Positions 12,215-24,212 of a stretch of 64,000 bases of DNA are shown in pieces. Every line of letters starts with the position of its first letter. Position 1 is the stretch's first letter. This DNA is from Notolepis coatsorum (lineage: Eukaryota > Chordata > Actinopteri > Aulopiformes > Paralepididae): positions 122,534,887-122,598,886 of the forward strand of contig OZ020588.1 in assembly GCA_963971535.1 (NCBI GenBank). Direction: 5' to 3'. Under the pieces are notes generated by a model that worked only from the letters and a program-made list of their open reading frames with translations, had not been told where the DNA came from and did no database searches. A program made the position numbers and the translations under genes.

Positions 12215-13861
12215 ATGGCGACCAAGGGAAGAAGCCAGTGGCGTCATTTCAGTAAAAGGGGGGGTTTCCCCTGGTGGATTTTTTTTGTCAAATCAGTTGC
12301 GCAATAGTCACTTTTGGTGAGTTGTTTTTATACAATTCACTTATATGACATTTAGGTATGACACAGGACTACACAAGCATTTTTAGTATAGAAATGTGTC
12401 AACAGACTAAAGCAGGGAACCACAATATTTTGCATACAATTTATGCAGAATGTAATATCATAACTGTCTATTATTTTTCTTGCAATTGAGCCAATTTTCC
12501 TTAGGTACGGTTTTGAGGTGTGTTCAACAGAATGTAGTATCAAAAACACGTTCACAAAAAGTATGGGTTACTGAATGCTGAACTGCACTGTTATAATCAC
12601 TAAGCCATTGTAAGACCTTACCTGTGTACCTGTATCACTTGTCTCTGCTGCCCTTTGATAAAAAAACTTCTGTATGTCCATTTTCCTTTATTTTTTTGGC
12701 ATATTTGAGTTAGTAGTAAAAGTCACCTAGTAAAAGTGAGATAATTGACAATATCAAAACATGCTAGGGCTGTACCGAATAGTTTGAAGCTTCGTTCATA
12801 ATGTTGACATTCAAATTTTAAATCAACATTAAAAAAATTGTAATTATAAAAAAAATATATATATTATTTTTAATTTGCCAAGGTATGGCGAGTGCCATAC
12901 CTTGCCATACCAAAATGACGCCCCTGGAAGAAGCAAGTGGCCCACATTTAACGGGAAAGCGGAAGGATATGAGCTCTGGGAAGAGCGCATGCTATGTTGC
13001 ATGCACGGCGCGGGACTCAAGGCGGAGGACCAAGCACAAGACGACAAACTAAACGCGGACGCATACTGTGAGTTGGCGCCGCTGCTCGACGATACGAGCT
13101 TGGGACTAATATTCCGCGGCACGAAGGACAAAGGCAGAGAAAGCCTGGGAGTGTTGAGGGAGCATTACATCAGACGGGGAAGGCCCCGAGTAGTGTCCCT
13201 CTACGTAATGTTAACGGCCCTGAAGAAGGGGCACACAGAGACGATGACAGAATACATCATCCGAGCCGAGCAGATCATGACGGCACTCAAGAGTGCAGGA
13301 GAGGCACCAGGAGAGGGGCTAATGATGGCAATGGTGATGAGAGGACTGCCGGAGTTATACAGGCCGTTCGCGCTACTGGTTACCCACGGTTCAACGGACA
13401 TGACATTGGGGCAGTTCAAAGCCAAGCTGCGGAACTTTGAGGCTTCAGAGGATATCCACCCAGACGTCGCGGAAGCGGGGGGGATAGCACTGAAAGCCCG
13501 AGCGACACAGAGGGAAAGGGCCAGGCCCACGATGGAGCTGACGTGTTGGCGATGCGGAGAGAACGGGCATCGGAGAGATAACTGCAACAAGACAGTCTGG
13601 TGCAACTTCTGCAGATCATCGGGGCACACAGACAAAGAGTGCCGAAAGAAACGAGACCAGAGCGCCCGATACGCACATGGGCAAGATGTCGGCCAGAGAC
13701 GAGGCGGCGCACATGGACAAGATGGCGGCGACGGACGAGACCGCGACTACAAACAAGATGGCGGCGATGGACGAGATTGCGGCCGCGGCCAAGATGGCGA
13801 CTGTGGACGAGATGGCAACTACAGACAAGATGGCAACAACAGAGATTGTGTGACGGGTTGA
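12215..13861 (+). pseudogene. Copia gag, split by a MITE
   Basis: The ATG at 12215 begins a frame of seven codons that is interrupted by a hAT MITE (12236-12926) and resumes in frame at 12935 once the MITE and one TSD are discounted. The body is a Copia-type capsid region (UBN2-like), then two CCHC zinc knuckles, CWRCGENGHRRDNC and CNFCRSSGHTDKEC, that bind RNA. The tail is unusual: a run of Gly-Gln-Asp/Gly-Arg-Asp repeats from a GC-rich degenerate repeat (13670-13850). It ends at a TGA (13859-13861), after which the same frame continues directly into protease, so the TGA looks like a mutation in a single gag-pol frame. Confidence 0.9.
12236..12926. mobile_element. hAT-type MITE inside Copia gag
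   Basis: 691 bp, no coding capacity. Ends are CAGTGGCGTCATTT and, inverted, CAGGGGCGTCATTTT. It is flanked by a perfect 8-bp duplication GAAGAAGC (12228-12235, 12927-12934). AT-rich interior. Confidence 0.93.
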
Positions 13862-14498
13862 GATGACGCACAAAGAGCGGCGGGACTAGAGGATTTCGTT
13901 TTCGGGGCGCGGACTACAGGCGTCACCCGGCCAACACAGCACCGGCAGCTCCCGAGGAGGGGGTTGATCGTAGAGACAGGTGCGTCGTCCCACATCATCA
14001 ACGACAGGAGCAGTTTCAAGAACTTCGATAAATCCTTCGAGCCGGAGGGACACAGCATGGAGCTGGCAGACGGGAAGCGCACCTACGGGTTGGCGCAAGG
14101 GAGAGGAGACACACAGGTACGCCTTATAGACAGTAAGGTACGCCGGTGTACAGTGACATTAAAGAATGCTTTATACATACCCTCGTTCCCACAAGAACTA
14201 TTCTCAGTCAAATCTGCTACTGCTAACAGCGCCGAAGTGTTCTTCAGTGAAGGTAAAGATGTTCTTGTAGAACGAGATGGTACGCGGTTTAATATCGACG
14301 TATATGGGATAATGTATTACTTATAAACGGAGTGCAATAATAATGACAAATGTAATGTGACTGTTAGCCATGACATCCAGACGTGGCATGAAATTATGGG
14401 TCATTGTAATCATGAGGATTTGCTAAAGCTACAAGCAGTGACAGACGGTATGCACATTAAAGGTGAGAGGCATAGACCTGACAAAGAATGTGAAGTTT
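13862..14498 (+). pseudogene. Copia protease and pre-integrase region
   Basis: Same frame as gag. The aspartic protease motif reads VETGASSHI where Copia proteases have an Asp before T/S-G-A. The codon is GAG, so the catalytic Asp is replaced by Glu. A TAA at 14324-14326 ends the segment, but the same frame continues with the HWH-type pre-integrase zinc domain: WHEIMGHCNHEDLLKL then CEVC. The region stops at the LINE insertion near 14499. The protein would have matured Gag-Pol inside the particle; this copy could not. Confidence 0.87.
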
Positions 14499-15187
14499 GC
14501 ATATTTTTTGTATTTGTATTTATTGGTTTAAAATACAGAGACAGTGCATATTAAGGAACATTTGACTGTAAATATGCCAGTTTAGCCAAGTTGGGTAATT
14601 TTCAACTGTAGTCTCTGGGGCAGGTGATATGAGCACAACAATAATTAAAACATAGTACAATAATTAAAACACAGTAGGAATCAGTATAGGTTACAATACA
14701 CTAAAATACATACAAATAAATACATTAAAATACAACCCCTCAGTTAAAAAACATAGTACAATAATTAAAACACAGTAGGAATCAGTATAGGTTACAATAC
14801 ACTAAAATACATACAAATAAATACATTAAAATACAACCCCTCAGTTAAAATGGTCGCACACTTGACCATCTCTCAACCATGATTTTAAGTTAGTTTTAAA
14901 TTAGATGTAACTTTGATACTCCCTGAGCCGTGTTGGCAGACTGTTCCAGGTGTGGGCTGCTCTCACGGAAAAGGCTGTCTGACTAAAAGCAGACCTCCTG
15001 TTTGGGACTACACAGTCCCCTCTGACTACAGACCTGGTATATCTATCAGCAGATGCTTTCTGTTTTATGAAAGTACAGAGGGGGGGAGGAGCCAAGCCAT
15101 GTAGGATTTTATAGGTAAGGCAGGCATCTTTGAATTTGACAAGATTGTCCCAGCTCAGTAGGTTCTGGTTTGCTATGCTATAACAAT
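14499..15187 (-). mobile_element. 5'-truncated LINE inserted in Copia pol
   Basis: On the minus strand, 15060-14910 encodes a reverse-transcriptase C-terminal motif, AFSVRAAHTWNSLPTRLRE. The AT-rich 3' part (left) contains a tandem duplication of about 105 bp (about 14640-14742 and 14745-14848), with T-rich sequence at the Copia junction. On the right the Copia frame resumes near GGGAAGTTTACTCAA, which occurs twice close together (15190-15225). The duplicated piece may be part of the target duplication. Confidence 0.75.
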
Positions 15188-15189
15188 GG

Positions 15190-15876
15190 TGGGAAGTTTA
15201 CTCAAGAGGGAAGTTTACTCAAACAAGGAACAGGGGCCCCACGGAGAAAGTAAAGAGACCGCTGGAGCTAGTTAACACCGACCTAGCCGGTCCAGTAAGG
15301 AACGAGTCCATAGGTGGCTTTAACTACGTACAGTCCTTTACAGATGTGGGTACAGGCGTAGTGTTCGTCTATTTCCTCAAAGCAAAGAGTGATGCGCTCC
15401 AAGCCACGGAAAAATTCCTTGCCGATGTAGCCCCCTATGGGGAAGTAAAATGTTTGAGATCAGATAACGGGACCGAGTTTACGAACAGAAAGTTCCAATC
15501 ACTGCTAAGAAAGAACAGGATCAGACACGAGACGTCATGTCCCTACTCCCCACATCAGAACGGGGTAGCAGAGAGGGAATGGCGCACCCTTTTTGAAATG
15601 GCCAGGTGTAAGCTAGACGATAGTAACATACCGAAGAGCCTGTGGCATTATGCGGTACAAGAAGCTGCTTACACCAGAAACAGGTGTTTTAATAAACACA
15701 CAGGCACCACCCCATATACAGCAATGACTGGGAAAATATGTAATCTAGCCAGAATGCACAAATTCGGATCAGTGTGCTATACTTACCAGCAGGACAGAGG
15801 CAAGCTTGAGTCCAGATGTGAAAAAGGGTTCTTTGTAGGACACGACAGAGGGAGCCCAGCACTCCTAGTCTACTAA
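15190..15876 (+). pseudogene. Copia integrase core
   Basis: The frame encodes a complete DDE integrase catalytic core: first Asp in LVNTDLAGP, second in LRSDNGTEF, Glu in PHQNGVAEREW, with the usual spacing. It would join the element's DNA ends to the host chromosome. The stop TAA near 15876 comes from a frameshift: the next frame continues the polyprotein (KGKVQKHRLVKF region) without loss of sequence. It is separated from its zinc-binding N-terminus by the LINE insertion. Confidence 0.92.
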
Positions 15877-17729
15877 AGGGAAGGTGCAAAAGCACAGACT
15901 AGTGAAATTTGTCACCAAGACAACGTACGAAATCGAGACACAGACAGAGGAGCCATGGCTGGACTCCGGGGTAAGGTATGGGGGGACAGAGACACCCCCG
16001 CCTAGCGTACTGAGCACAGGCGTGCAAGCAGACAGCCAGCCACCCCCAGAGGGCGATAACGAGGAGCACCCGAGGGTGACGTCAAGTGCCCCAAGCAGTG
16101 GGACGTATCCCTCAAGGGAACACAAACCCCCAAAATATCTGATAGATTATGCCCGGAGAGGGAGTGACGAGGATGACAGTACACTCGCCGATATTGACTA
16201 CTGCTACAGAGTGGTGTGTGGCGTGCCTCAGTCCTTTAAGGAAGCCATAGTGTCCCCAGAGTCGAGTAAGTGGGAGAGAGTGATGGACGAGGAGATGAGG
16301 TCCTTAGAGGACAACCACACTTTTACTCTCACACAATTGCCAGAGGGCAGACAGACAGTGGGAGGAAAATGGGTGTACTCAATCAAGGAAGGGATCGAAG
16401 GCCACAAAAAGTACAAAGCGAGATTTGTAGCTAAAGGTTTCAGCCAGAGGGAGGGGATAGACTATGGTGAAACATTTTCCCCCACCGCCAACCTGACCAG
16501 TGTAAGGGTAGTGGTTCAGAAAGCAGCTGAGGACAATCTGATTCTACATCAGATGGATGTGAAGACAGCCTATCTGCACGCACCCATAGATAGGGAGATA
16601 TATATGGAACAACCTGAAGCTAGTGTGCAGGCTAGAAAAATCCATTTACGGCCTGAAACAGTCTGGGCGAAATTGGAACGAGATGCTCCACACATGCCTC
16701 ATCAAGGATCACTTCCTACAGAATCCAGTAGACCCCTGTGTTTACTCAAGGGAGTCAAAAGAGTCAGGGAAAGTGATAATCGTCATTTGGGTGGATGATT
16801 TGATCATCGCAGCAGACAACACCAGAAACCTAGATCAGGTGAAAGGTATGCTCTCCACCAGATTCAAAATGAAAGACCTTGGCAGGTTAAAGCATTTCCT
16901 AGGTATGGACTTTGAGCAGTCGGAAAATTGTGTAACAGTATCCCAGAAGAGATATGTGGAAAAGATCCTGAAACGTTTTGACATGCATGAATGTAGAACA
17001 AGGGAAACACCATGTGATCAGAAACTTGATTACCAAGAGGATGCTCAGAAACTGACAGATGTAAAAATGTACAGGGAAGCCGTGGGTAGCCTCATCTACT
17101 TAACAACATGTACTGACCTGTGTTTTGTAGTGAGTAAGTTGTCACAGCATTTTGCTGATCCCACAGAGGAACACTGGATCACAGTAAAACATGTTTTTCG
17201 TTATCTGAAAGGTACAGGAGATAAACTACTTTGTTTCAGAAAGAGCAGCGAAGGCCTAGGGCTTAAAGCCTACAGTGATGCAGATTGGGCTGCTGACACC
17301 ACAGATAGAAGGAGTACAACTGGATACTGTGTTAGTTTAAACACAAACAGCTCACTGGTTTCATGGAAAACAAAGAAGCAGCCCACAGTAGCACTGTCAA
17401 CTTGTGAAGCCGAGTACATGGCTCTGGCCATGACGATACAGGAGTGCATTTACCTAGAACAACTGCTCGGAGGGATGGATAACTATGTATATAAGAAAAC
17501 TGTTGTTTATGAGGACAACCAAGGTACTATTGCCATTGCGAGAAACCCTGTGTGCCGACAGAGGGGTAAGCATATGGACATAAAGTACCATTTCATCAGA
17601 TCTGTCATCAGAGAAGAAAGAATGACACTGATTTATTGTCCAACAGATGACATGGTAGCAGACGCTATGACGGAACCCGCTTCCAAACTGAAATTGAAAA
17701 GATTTGCAGAGGTTATGGTTGGTGTGTAA
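15877..17729 (+). pseudogene. Copia reverse transcriptase-RNase H
   Basis: Two frames joined by a frameshift near 16615-16625 make one RVT_2-type polymerase. Landmarks in order: KWVYSIKEG and KARFVAKGFSQ, the first catalytic Asp in MDVKTAYLHAPID, KSIYGLKQS, the catalytic VDD of VIWVDDLIIA, LGMDF, then RNase H with Asp in AYSDADWA, Glu in CEAEYMAL and Asp in YEDNQG. The second frame (16623-17729) stays open to a natural end at VMVGV. A spacer rich in Pro/Glu (about 15950-16150) links integrase to polymerase, as is usual in Copia. Catalytic residues are preserved despite the frameshifts, which suggests recent decay. Confidence 0.93.
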
Positions 17730-17809
17730 ATATTGAATGCCATACTCTTTTTGATGTTCTAAGTGTGTTATTTCCTTTGTAAATTGTTTTGAAAAGTCCA
17801 TACAGAATG

Positions 17810-17830
17810 TTAAGCAACCATAAGTGGGAG
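17810..17830 (+). promoter_or_regulatory. Copia polypurine tract (putative)
   Basis: The sequence just before the 3' LTR ends AAGTGGGAG, a short purine run in the expected place for plus-strand priming. Confidence 0.6.
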
Positions 17831-18155
17831 TGTTGAATATAGAGGGTGTATGTATGGTTGTAACTGACTGTAATTGATCTCTACTGCCCTCATGACTGCA
17901 TGTATATCTGTGTCCACTGGAGAGCGCTGTAGGCGGAGCGTCTACTGTCTACACCAGGTTGGGACTATATAAACCTTGGTTCCCTCCTACTGTTCCTTAT
18001 TCTCACTTCTGCCCCTCCAGGAGAGGAGATCATATGTGCTGCTGTATTATGAGACAACGTGATAAATAAACCGCTGCCAGCAGAGCAAGGCCGAAGATAG
18101 AATACCATGCCTCTTTGTATACATTATTGTCGCCCCATTGCCAAATCTGTTAACA
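17831..18155 (+). repeat. Copia 3' LTR
   Basis: 325 bp, starts TGTTGAATATAGAGG, ends CAAATCTGTTAACA, followed by the TSD CTTCC. It preserves the uninterrupted target of the hAT element found in the 5' LTR. TATA-like GGACTATATAAACC and a GATAAATAAACC polyadenylation-like signal are present. Confidence 0.95.
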
Positions 18156-18160
18156 CTTCC

Positions 18161-19586
18161 CCACTTCCAAAAATAACACCACAACACTGGTTACAAATAA
18201 ATAGTTGTATTTCAAACCCTGTTATTGACGTCTTCCTATAGTGGTGTTATGACCCAAGCGGAATTAATCCTCATTGAAGTCTCTCTAATGGTGTATTCAT
18301 TAGCCTACTCATTAGCTGTGGTCCATCTGTCAAATCAATGAGACCTTTGGTGAAACACACAAACTACACTAGAGCCAAATCAAATGTTAGTTTACTATCG
18401 CTGTGTTACGCACTGAAAAGTCAGGTCCTGGAGTGAGCAAACATATTCATTAGTTACGCTGGTGTTCCTGCAGAGTGGAAATGTGTGTATGTTTAATTTT
18501 TTTTCTTGTACAGAGGGTTCTGGGTAGAACCATACATGGGGTTCTGCAAATACACTCTGTGGAAGGAATCTGCATCACTCCTCCTATAGAGGAACAATCT
18601 TATATTTCCAGCCCTGTGATTACCGTAATTTACATTTTTTTTATAATAATACAATAATTACAGTAAGTCGAGTAGAAGGCAGGCTCATCAATGCCGTTCT
18701 CTCAAGATAAGCCATTTGCTAGCTTTTAATGCTCAAAGCTTCAGCGCGCCTGTCACAGAACGTTACATTGAAAGATGGCATAGTGGAGTCAAGAAGAAGC
18801 AGGGTGATCTAACCCAAATGAAGGCAACTACAGTACACAGTCAATTTTGAAGCTTCAGAGCACATTCAGGCCAAGCTACCAATAACCGAACTTGTTAGCT
18901 AGACTTGCTAGCTAACACTAAGTTAACAGCTTACATTAGCATGGTCAGACTGTGCTCAGACATGAAGCTGCCTATAAGCCTCGGTTTGGGAAACATTGAC
19001 GAGCCTCTCCGCTATGATAAGTTCCGGTAGCTATCTTGTTTGTGTTAGTTACATTAGTCTATAAACCAGTAGTATAGGCCTATCCTTATGAAGGATGAAC
19101 GAGAAATGAAACATTACGGTACAAAATATTATATAATATGTAATATCATATCCAATATAAAATATACGTAACCTTCCTGTTTACCTCCACTTGAACTAAC
19201 CAATTGTTTTCTAACTCGAAACAGAATAACTGCAATATCACATTGCACATAATGTGATTTAATGTGGTTTACTATTTGCTCATTTTCACCTGATCTGACC
19301 ATCTACTGTTTGCCGTCCTTTCTGTCCAGATTGAGGAAATATTAGTGGTTTATTCCACAATGGAAAAACTTGTAACCACTTTATTTTTACCTTATCCTGA
19401 ACAAACCGATTATTATTTGCCATCCTATCCTTTGAAATAGAAAACATACAACTGGTCTACTAAAATACCAAATATAGATTGTGTAATTATGTGTTGTTGT
19501 TGTCCCCTCCCCCTCCCCTTTTCACTTAATCGAATGTAAGCTAATCTAAAAATCTAATCATTTCATGTTTTCCCTCATCTTTTCAG
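18161..19586. other. Probable intron upstream of the receptor exon
   Basis: No coding domain. Near 18510-18600 are paired GGTTCTG...AGAACC and GGGTTCTGC segments, reminiscent of a short fold-back repeat. The last 30 bp are T/C-rich and end TTTTCAG, the acceptor used by the next exon. Confidence 0.55.
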
Positions 19587-20522
19587 ATTGATGACATGCA
19601 GTGGCCCAGAGGGGAGCAATCGATCCCCAGTTCAGTGTGCAGTCTGCCCTGTAAGACAGGCGAGAGGAAGAAGGTGGTGAAAGGCATGCCGTGCTGCTGG
19701 CACTGTGAACCCTGTGATGGCTACCAGTACCGCTACGATGAGTTCTCCTGCAAGCTCTGCTCCTTCAACATGACGCCCAACCCCAACCGAACTGCCTGCC
19801 AGCCCATACCGATCGTCAAGCTGGAGTGGCACTCGCCCTGGGCGGTGATACCGGTGTTCCTGGCCATGCTCGGAATCATCGCAACTATCTTTGTCATGGC
19901 GACCTTCGTGCGCTACAACGACACACCGATCGTCAGGGCGTCGGGGAGGGAGCTTAGTTACATGCTTCTCACTGGGATCTTCCTGTGTTACATCATCACG
20001 TTCCTGATGATCGCCAAGCCGGATGTGGCCGTGTGCTCCTTCAGGAGGATCTTCCTGGGTCTGGGCATGTGCATCAGCTACGCCGCTCTCCTCACCAAAA
20101 CTAACCGCATCTACCGCATCTTCGAGCAGGGTAAGAAGTCGGTGACGGCCCCTAGACTGATCAGCCCCACCTCCCAGCTGGCAATCACCTCCAGCCTCAT
20201 CGCAGTCCAGCTGCTGGGGGTCTTCGTGTGGTTTGGCGTGGATCCACCCAATCCCTTCATAGACTATGATGAGCAGAGGACCATCAACCCACACTTGGCC
20301 CGGGGGGTGTTGAAATGCGACATCACAGATCTTCAGATCATCTGCTCATTGGGTTACAGTATCTTACTGATGGTGACATGTACTGTTTATGCTATAAAGA
20401 CCCGCAGGGTCCCGGAGAATTTTAACGAAGCCAAACCAATTGGGTTTACCATGTACACCACCTGCATCGTATGGCTGGCTTTCATACCCATCTTCTTTGG
20501 CACTGCACAGTCTGCAGAAAAG
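19587..20522 (+). CDS. grm7: Metabotropic glutamate receptor 7-like, large internal exon
   Basis: A 936-bp exon (312 codons, phase 0 at both ends) between acceptor TTTTCAG and donor AAAAG|GTAAGA. It encodes the end of the cysteine-rich NCD3G domain (about residues 14-75, nine Cys) and six of the seven helices of a family C GPCR. Group III receptors bind glutamate presynaptically and couple to Gi/o. Features favouring mGluR7 over 4, 6 and 8 include [49 protein letters not shown] and [13 protein letters not shown]. The exon stops after GTAQSAEK, just before helix 7, where this gene family has an intron. One odd residue: the KTRGVPE loop motif, constant in the group III sequences I know, reads KTRRVPE (AGG at 20406-20408). 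No flanking exon was found in the window, consistent with grm7's giant introns. Confidence 0.88.
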
Positions 20523-22118
20523 GTAAGAGATGCGCATGGGAGGGAGGGAGAGAAGGGGAGTGTCATGGATGGATAGATGGCTGGATAACTTAACCTGTGT
20601 CCCATGTAGAACCAAAATAGTTTGAAACCACCTACGGTAATGTAGAAACTTCACACCAGAAACCACTTTGAAAAGCTAACTTTAAACTCTTAAACAATTA
20701 TGAACTTTATCCTGTTTTATTTACTCTCTCTGAAATTAGACACAAGCTACTATCTCCCCATTAGAATTCATAGGCCATTAGTAATGTGGCTAGCGGCATC
20801 ATTAGCCTGATGGATTACAGACTATCCTCGGCTGCTATGAAAAATAATCGAATTTCCATGTATGTGATGAACAAAAGTGTTTTTCGATATGAAACACAGT
20901 TATCCCCATTTAACTATATGAAGATAAAATCTATTTACATTTTTTTTATATAATATTATATATAAAATGTATATAATTAAAATGGGGGCAATCTATAATG
21001 TTCTTGTTTTCTATGTCCAGGAAACCAGATGAAAGTTAATGCAGTAATCTCCATGAGATATTTCTTGAGAAGAATGATGTTGTTGTCGTCATACGTCTGT
21101 TCTGACTGCGGGCCTTGTTTGTTCTCATCACGTCGCTACTTGGTTCTGATGAAGCAATTACAGTGCAGGAAATTGAAGGTAGAAAAGAAAGCACAACAGC
21201 TGCTATCCCCAGGTGTTAAGCTGTCCTCCCATACTGTAGGTTGTCCGGCTCCTCGGAGACTGAACGTGATTGGGTTTTTTTTTTTTTACTACTGTTCTTT
21301 ATGGGGGTCGGTGGGTTATTACAGGTCTTTAGAGCCCTCTCAGTTTGATGTGATTGGCTTGTTTTCACCCTCAGTCAAAACCGGACATACATTTTGGGTT
21401 TTTTATAAGCACTTAAGGGATAAACAGTTTTTTTACGTTTACTCACCTTTCATTTAATTTGTATATGCATACTGTAGCCTACTGTAGCCAGACAGAGCCA
21501 TAGCCTGACGCCTTATGTAGTACATATCCAAATTTCATAAAGATCCATTCAGAAATGAGTGATTAGGAGTAATTTTGGTAAACTGTGTACAAAGAAAAAC
21601 TCAGTTTTTCTCTTCCTGTTAAAGACTTTAGTTTGTCACCTAGATCCATGTGGGGTATCATTGGAAGCCACACTCATTGGCTACAACGATTTACAATCAC
21701 TTTCGAGATCGGATCTAGATTGACGGAACTACTGCAGCCTGAGTCGGGAGTGGTATTTTGCGCAATACCGTGTACTTTGCACAAGCCTCAAATACCGGCA
21801 TGTGTCGGCAATACCGGCATGCCGCTCTGTGACATTGAGTAGGTTATTAAAATGGAATAAAAGCCAAAACAACCTAGCCACGGACATGTCCGTGGTTGGC
21901 CCTCTAGCGTTGGATCCGAAACACGGACATGTCCGTGGTTGGCCGGGAAACGGTTAAGAACAAAATTATAAGTAGACATTTAAGCCAGTATCACTATATC
22001 TGTGCACTTTACTGCTACTTACATTCTGGTACTTTTATGCAATGTTTAAATAAAAAAAGGATAAGAAAATATGTTTTAAGAACAACACAGGATGGAGAGA
22101 GAGACATAGAGATACAAT
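20523..22118. other. Probable intron downstream of the receptor exon
   Basis: No exon with the expected next segment (helix 7 and C-tail) was found here or further right. The region is AT-rich and ends in a zone with paired palindromes (21878-21939, listed separately) before the GAAA microsatellite. Confidence 0.6.
21878..21939. repeat. Duplicated 16-18 bp perfect palindrome
   Basis: CCACGGACATGTCCGTGG (21878-21895) is a perfect inverted repeat. The core CACGGACATGTCCGTG recurs at 21922-21937. Both copies are followed by GTTGGCC or the equivalent. The core GGACATGTCC fits the RRRCWWGYYY decamer. Just upstream, TACCGGCATG also occurs twice (about 21793-21822). It may be the end of an unknown repeat rather than a regulatory site. 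Confidence 0.6.
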
Positions 22119-22255
<137 letters not shown>

Positions 22256-22547
22256 GAGACAGGGGAGAGAAAAGTGATGTATGGCATGAGAGAAAGAAAG
22301 AGATGAGGGAGGGAGAGGATGAGAGAGAGCAGGACAGAGAGAGCTGTTTTGGATGGCTCTGCTGCTATTGCCTTCAGCCCTGTTGAGCTGAAGACTAAGG
22401 ATGATGTAGTAGGATGTGAGGTGGGCGAGCATGCATCATTAGTACAGGGGTCTCATCTGGAGAGAGATAGTGGTGGAGCGAGAAAGAGAAAAAAAAGAGG
22501 TTTGTGTGTGCGTGCACATGCATGTTCATATTTGTGTGTATGACTTC

Positions 22548-23038
<491 letters not shown>

Positions 23039-23164
23039 ATAGTCCTGTGTGTATGACGTCAGCAGGGAGCTGAGTGGAGCAGTGACACCTTGGCCTTTGC
23101 TGCTTGTCATTACTTACCTGGCCCACGGCCAGCAGAATACAAATGAGCACTGAACAGGGAGCCA

Positions 23165-24038
<874 letters not shown>

Positions 24039-24044
24039 CACGTA

Positions 24045-24212
24045 ACGTGTCATGTTTACTTCCTACTTCCTTAATACAAACTAATACGTCATCACGTCAA
24101 CCCGTGTGACTACATAACGTCAATGCCCTCTAACCACACCCTGTGCATAACATTGAACATGGAGGTGACAGAATATGAATGTGAATTCTATTGTCCATTA
24201 TTGTCCCCCACA
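24045..24212 (-). repeat. 3' LTR of the CsRn1-like element
   Basis: The minus strand starts TGTGGGGGACAATAATGG after a G-rich tract (CTGGGGGGGCGCA), which is the polypurine tract. About 130 bp (to about 24080) is repeated almost identically at 27646-27780. The remaining leftward 35 bp has no counterpart in the truncated 5' copy. Confidence 0.75.

Larger units (their letters stand above)
10577..18155 (+). mobile_element. Full-length Copia LTR retrotransposon with nested insertions
   Basis: Two LTRs (10577-12064 including a later insertion, and 17831-18155) start TGTTGAATATAGAGG and end CTGTTAACA, flanked by the 5-bp duplication CTTCC (10572-10576 and 18156-18160). Domain order is gag with two zinc knuckles, protease, integrase, reverse transcriptase, RNase H, the order that defines Copia/Pseudoviridae-type elements. 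Three insertions break it: a hAT copy in the 5' LTR, a hAT MITE seven codons into gag, and a LINE between the pre-integrase zinc domain and the integrase core. The LTRs differ by about five substitutions and a small indel over about 325 bp, so the insertion is fairly young. Stops and frameshifts make this copy inactive. The GalEa-like assignment is inferred from the PBS type. Confidence 0.95.
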
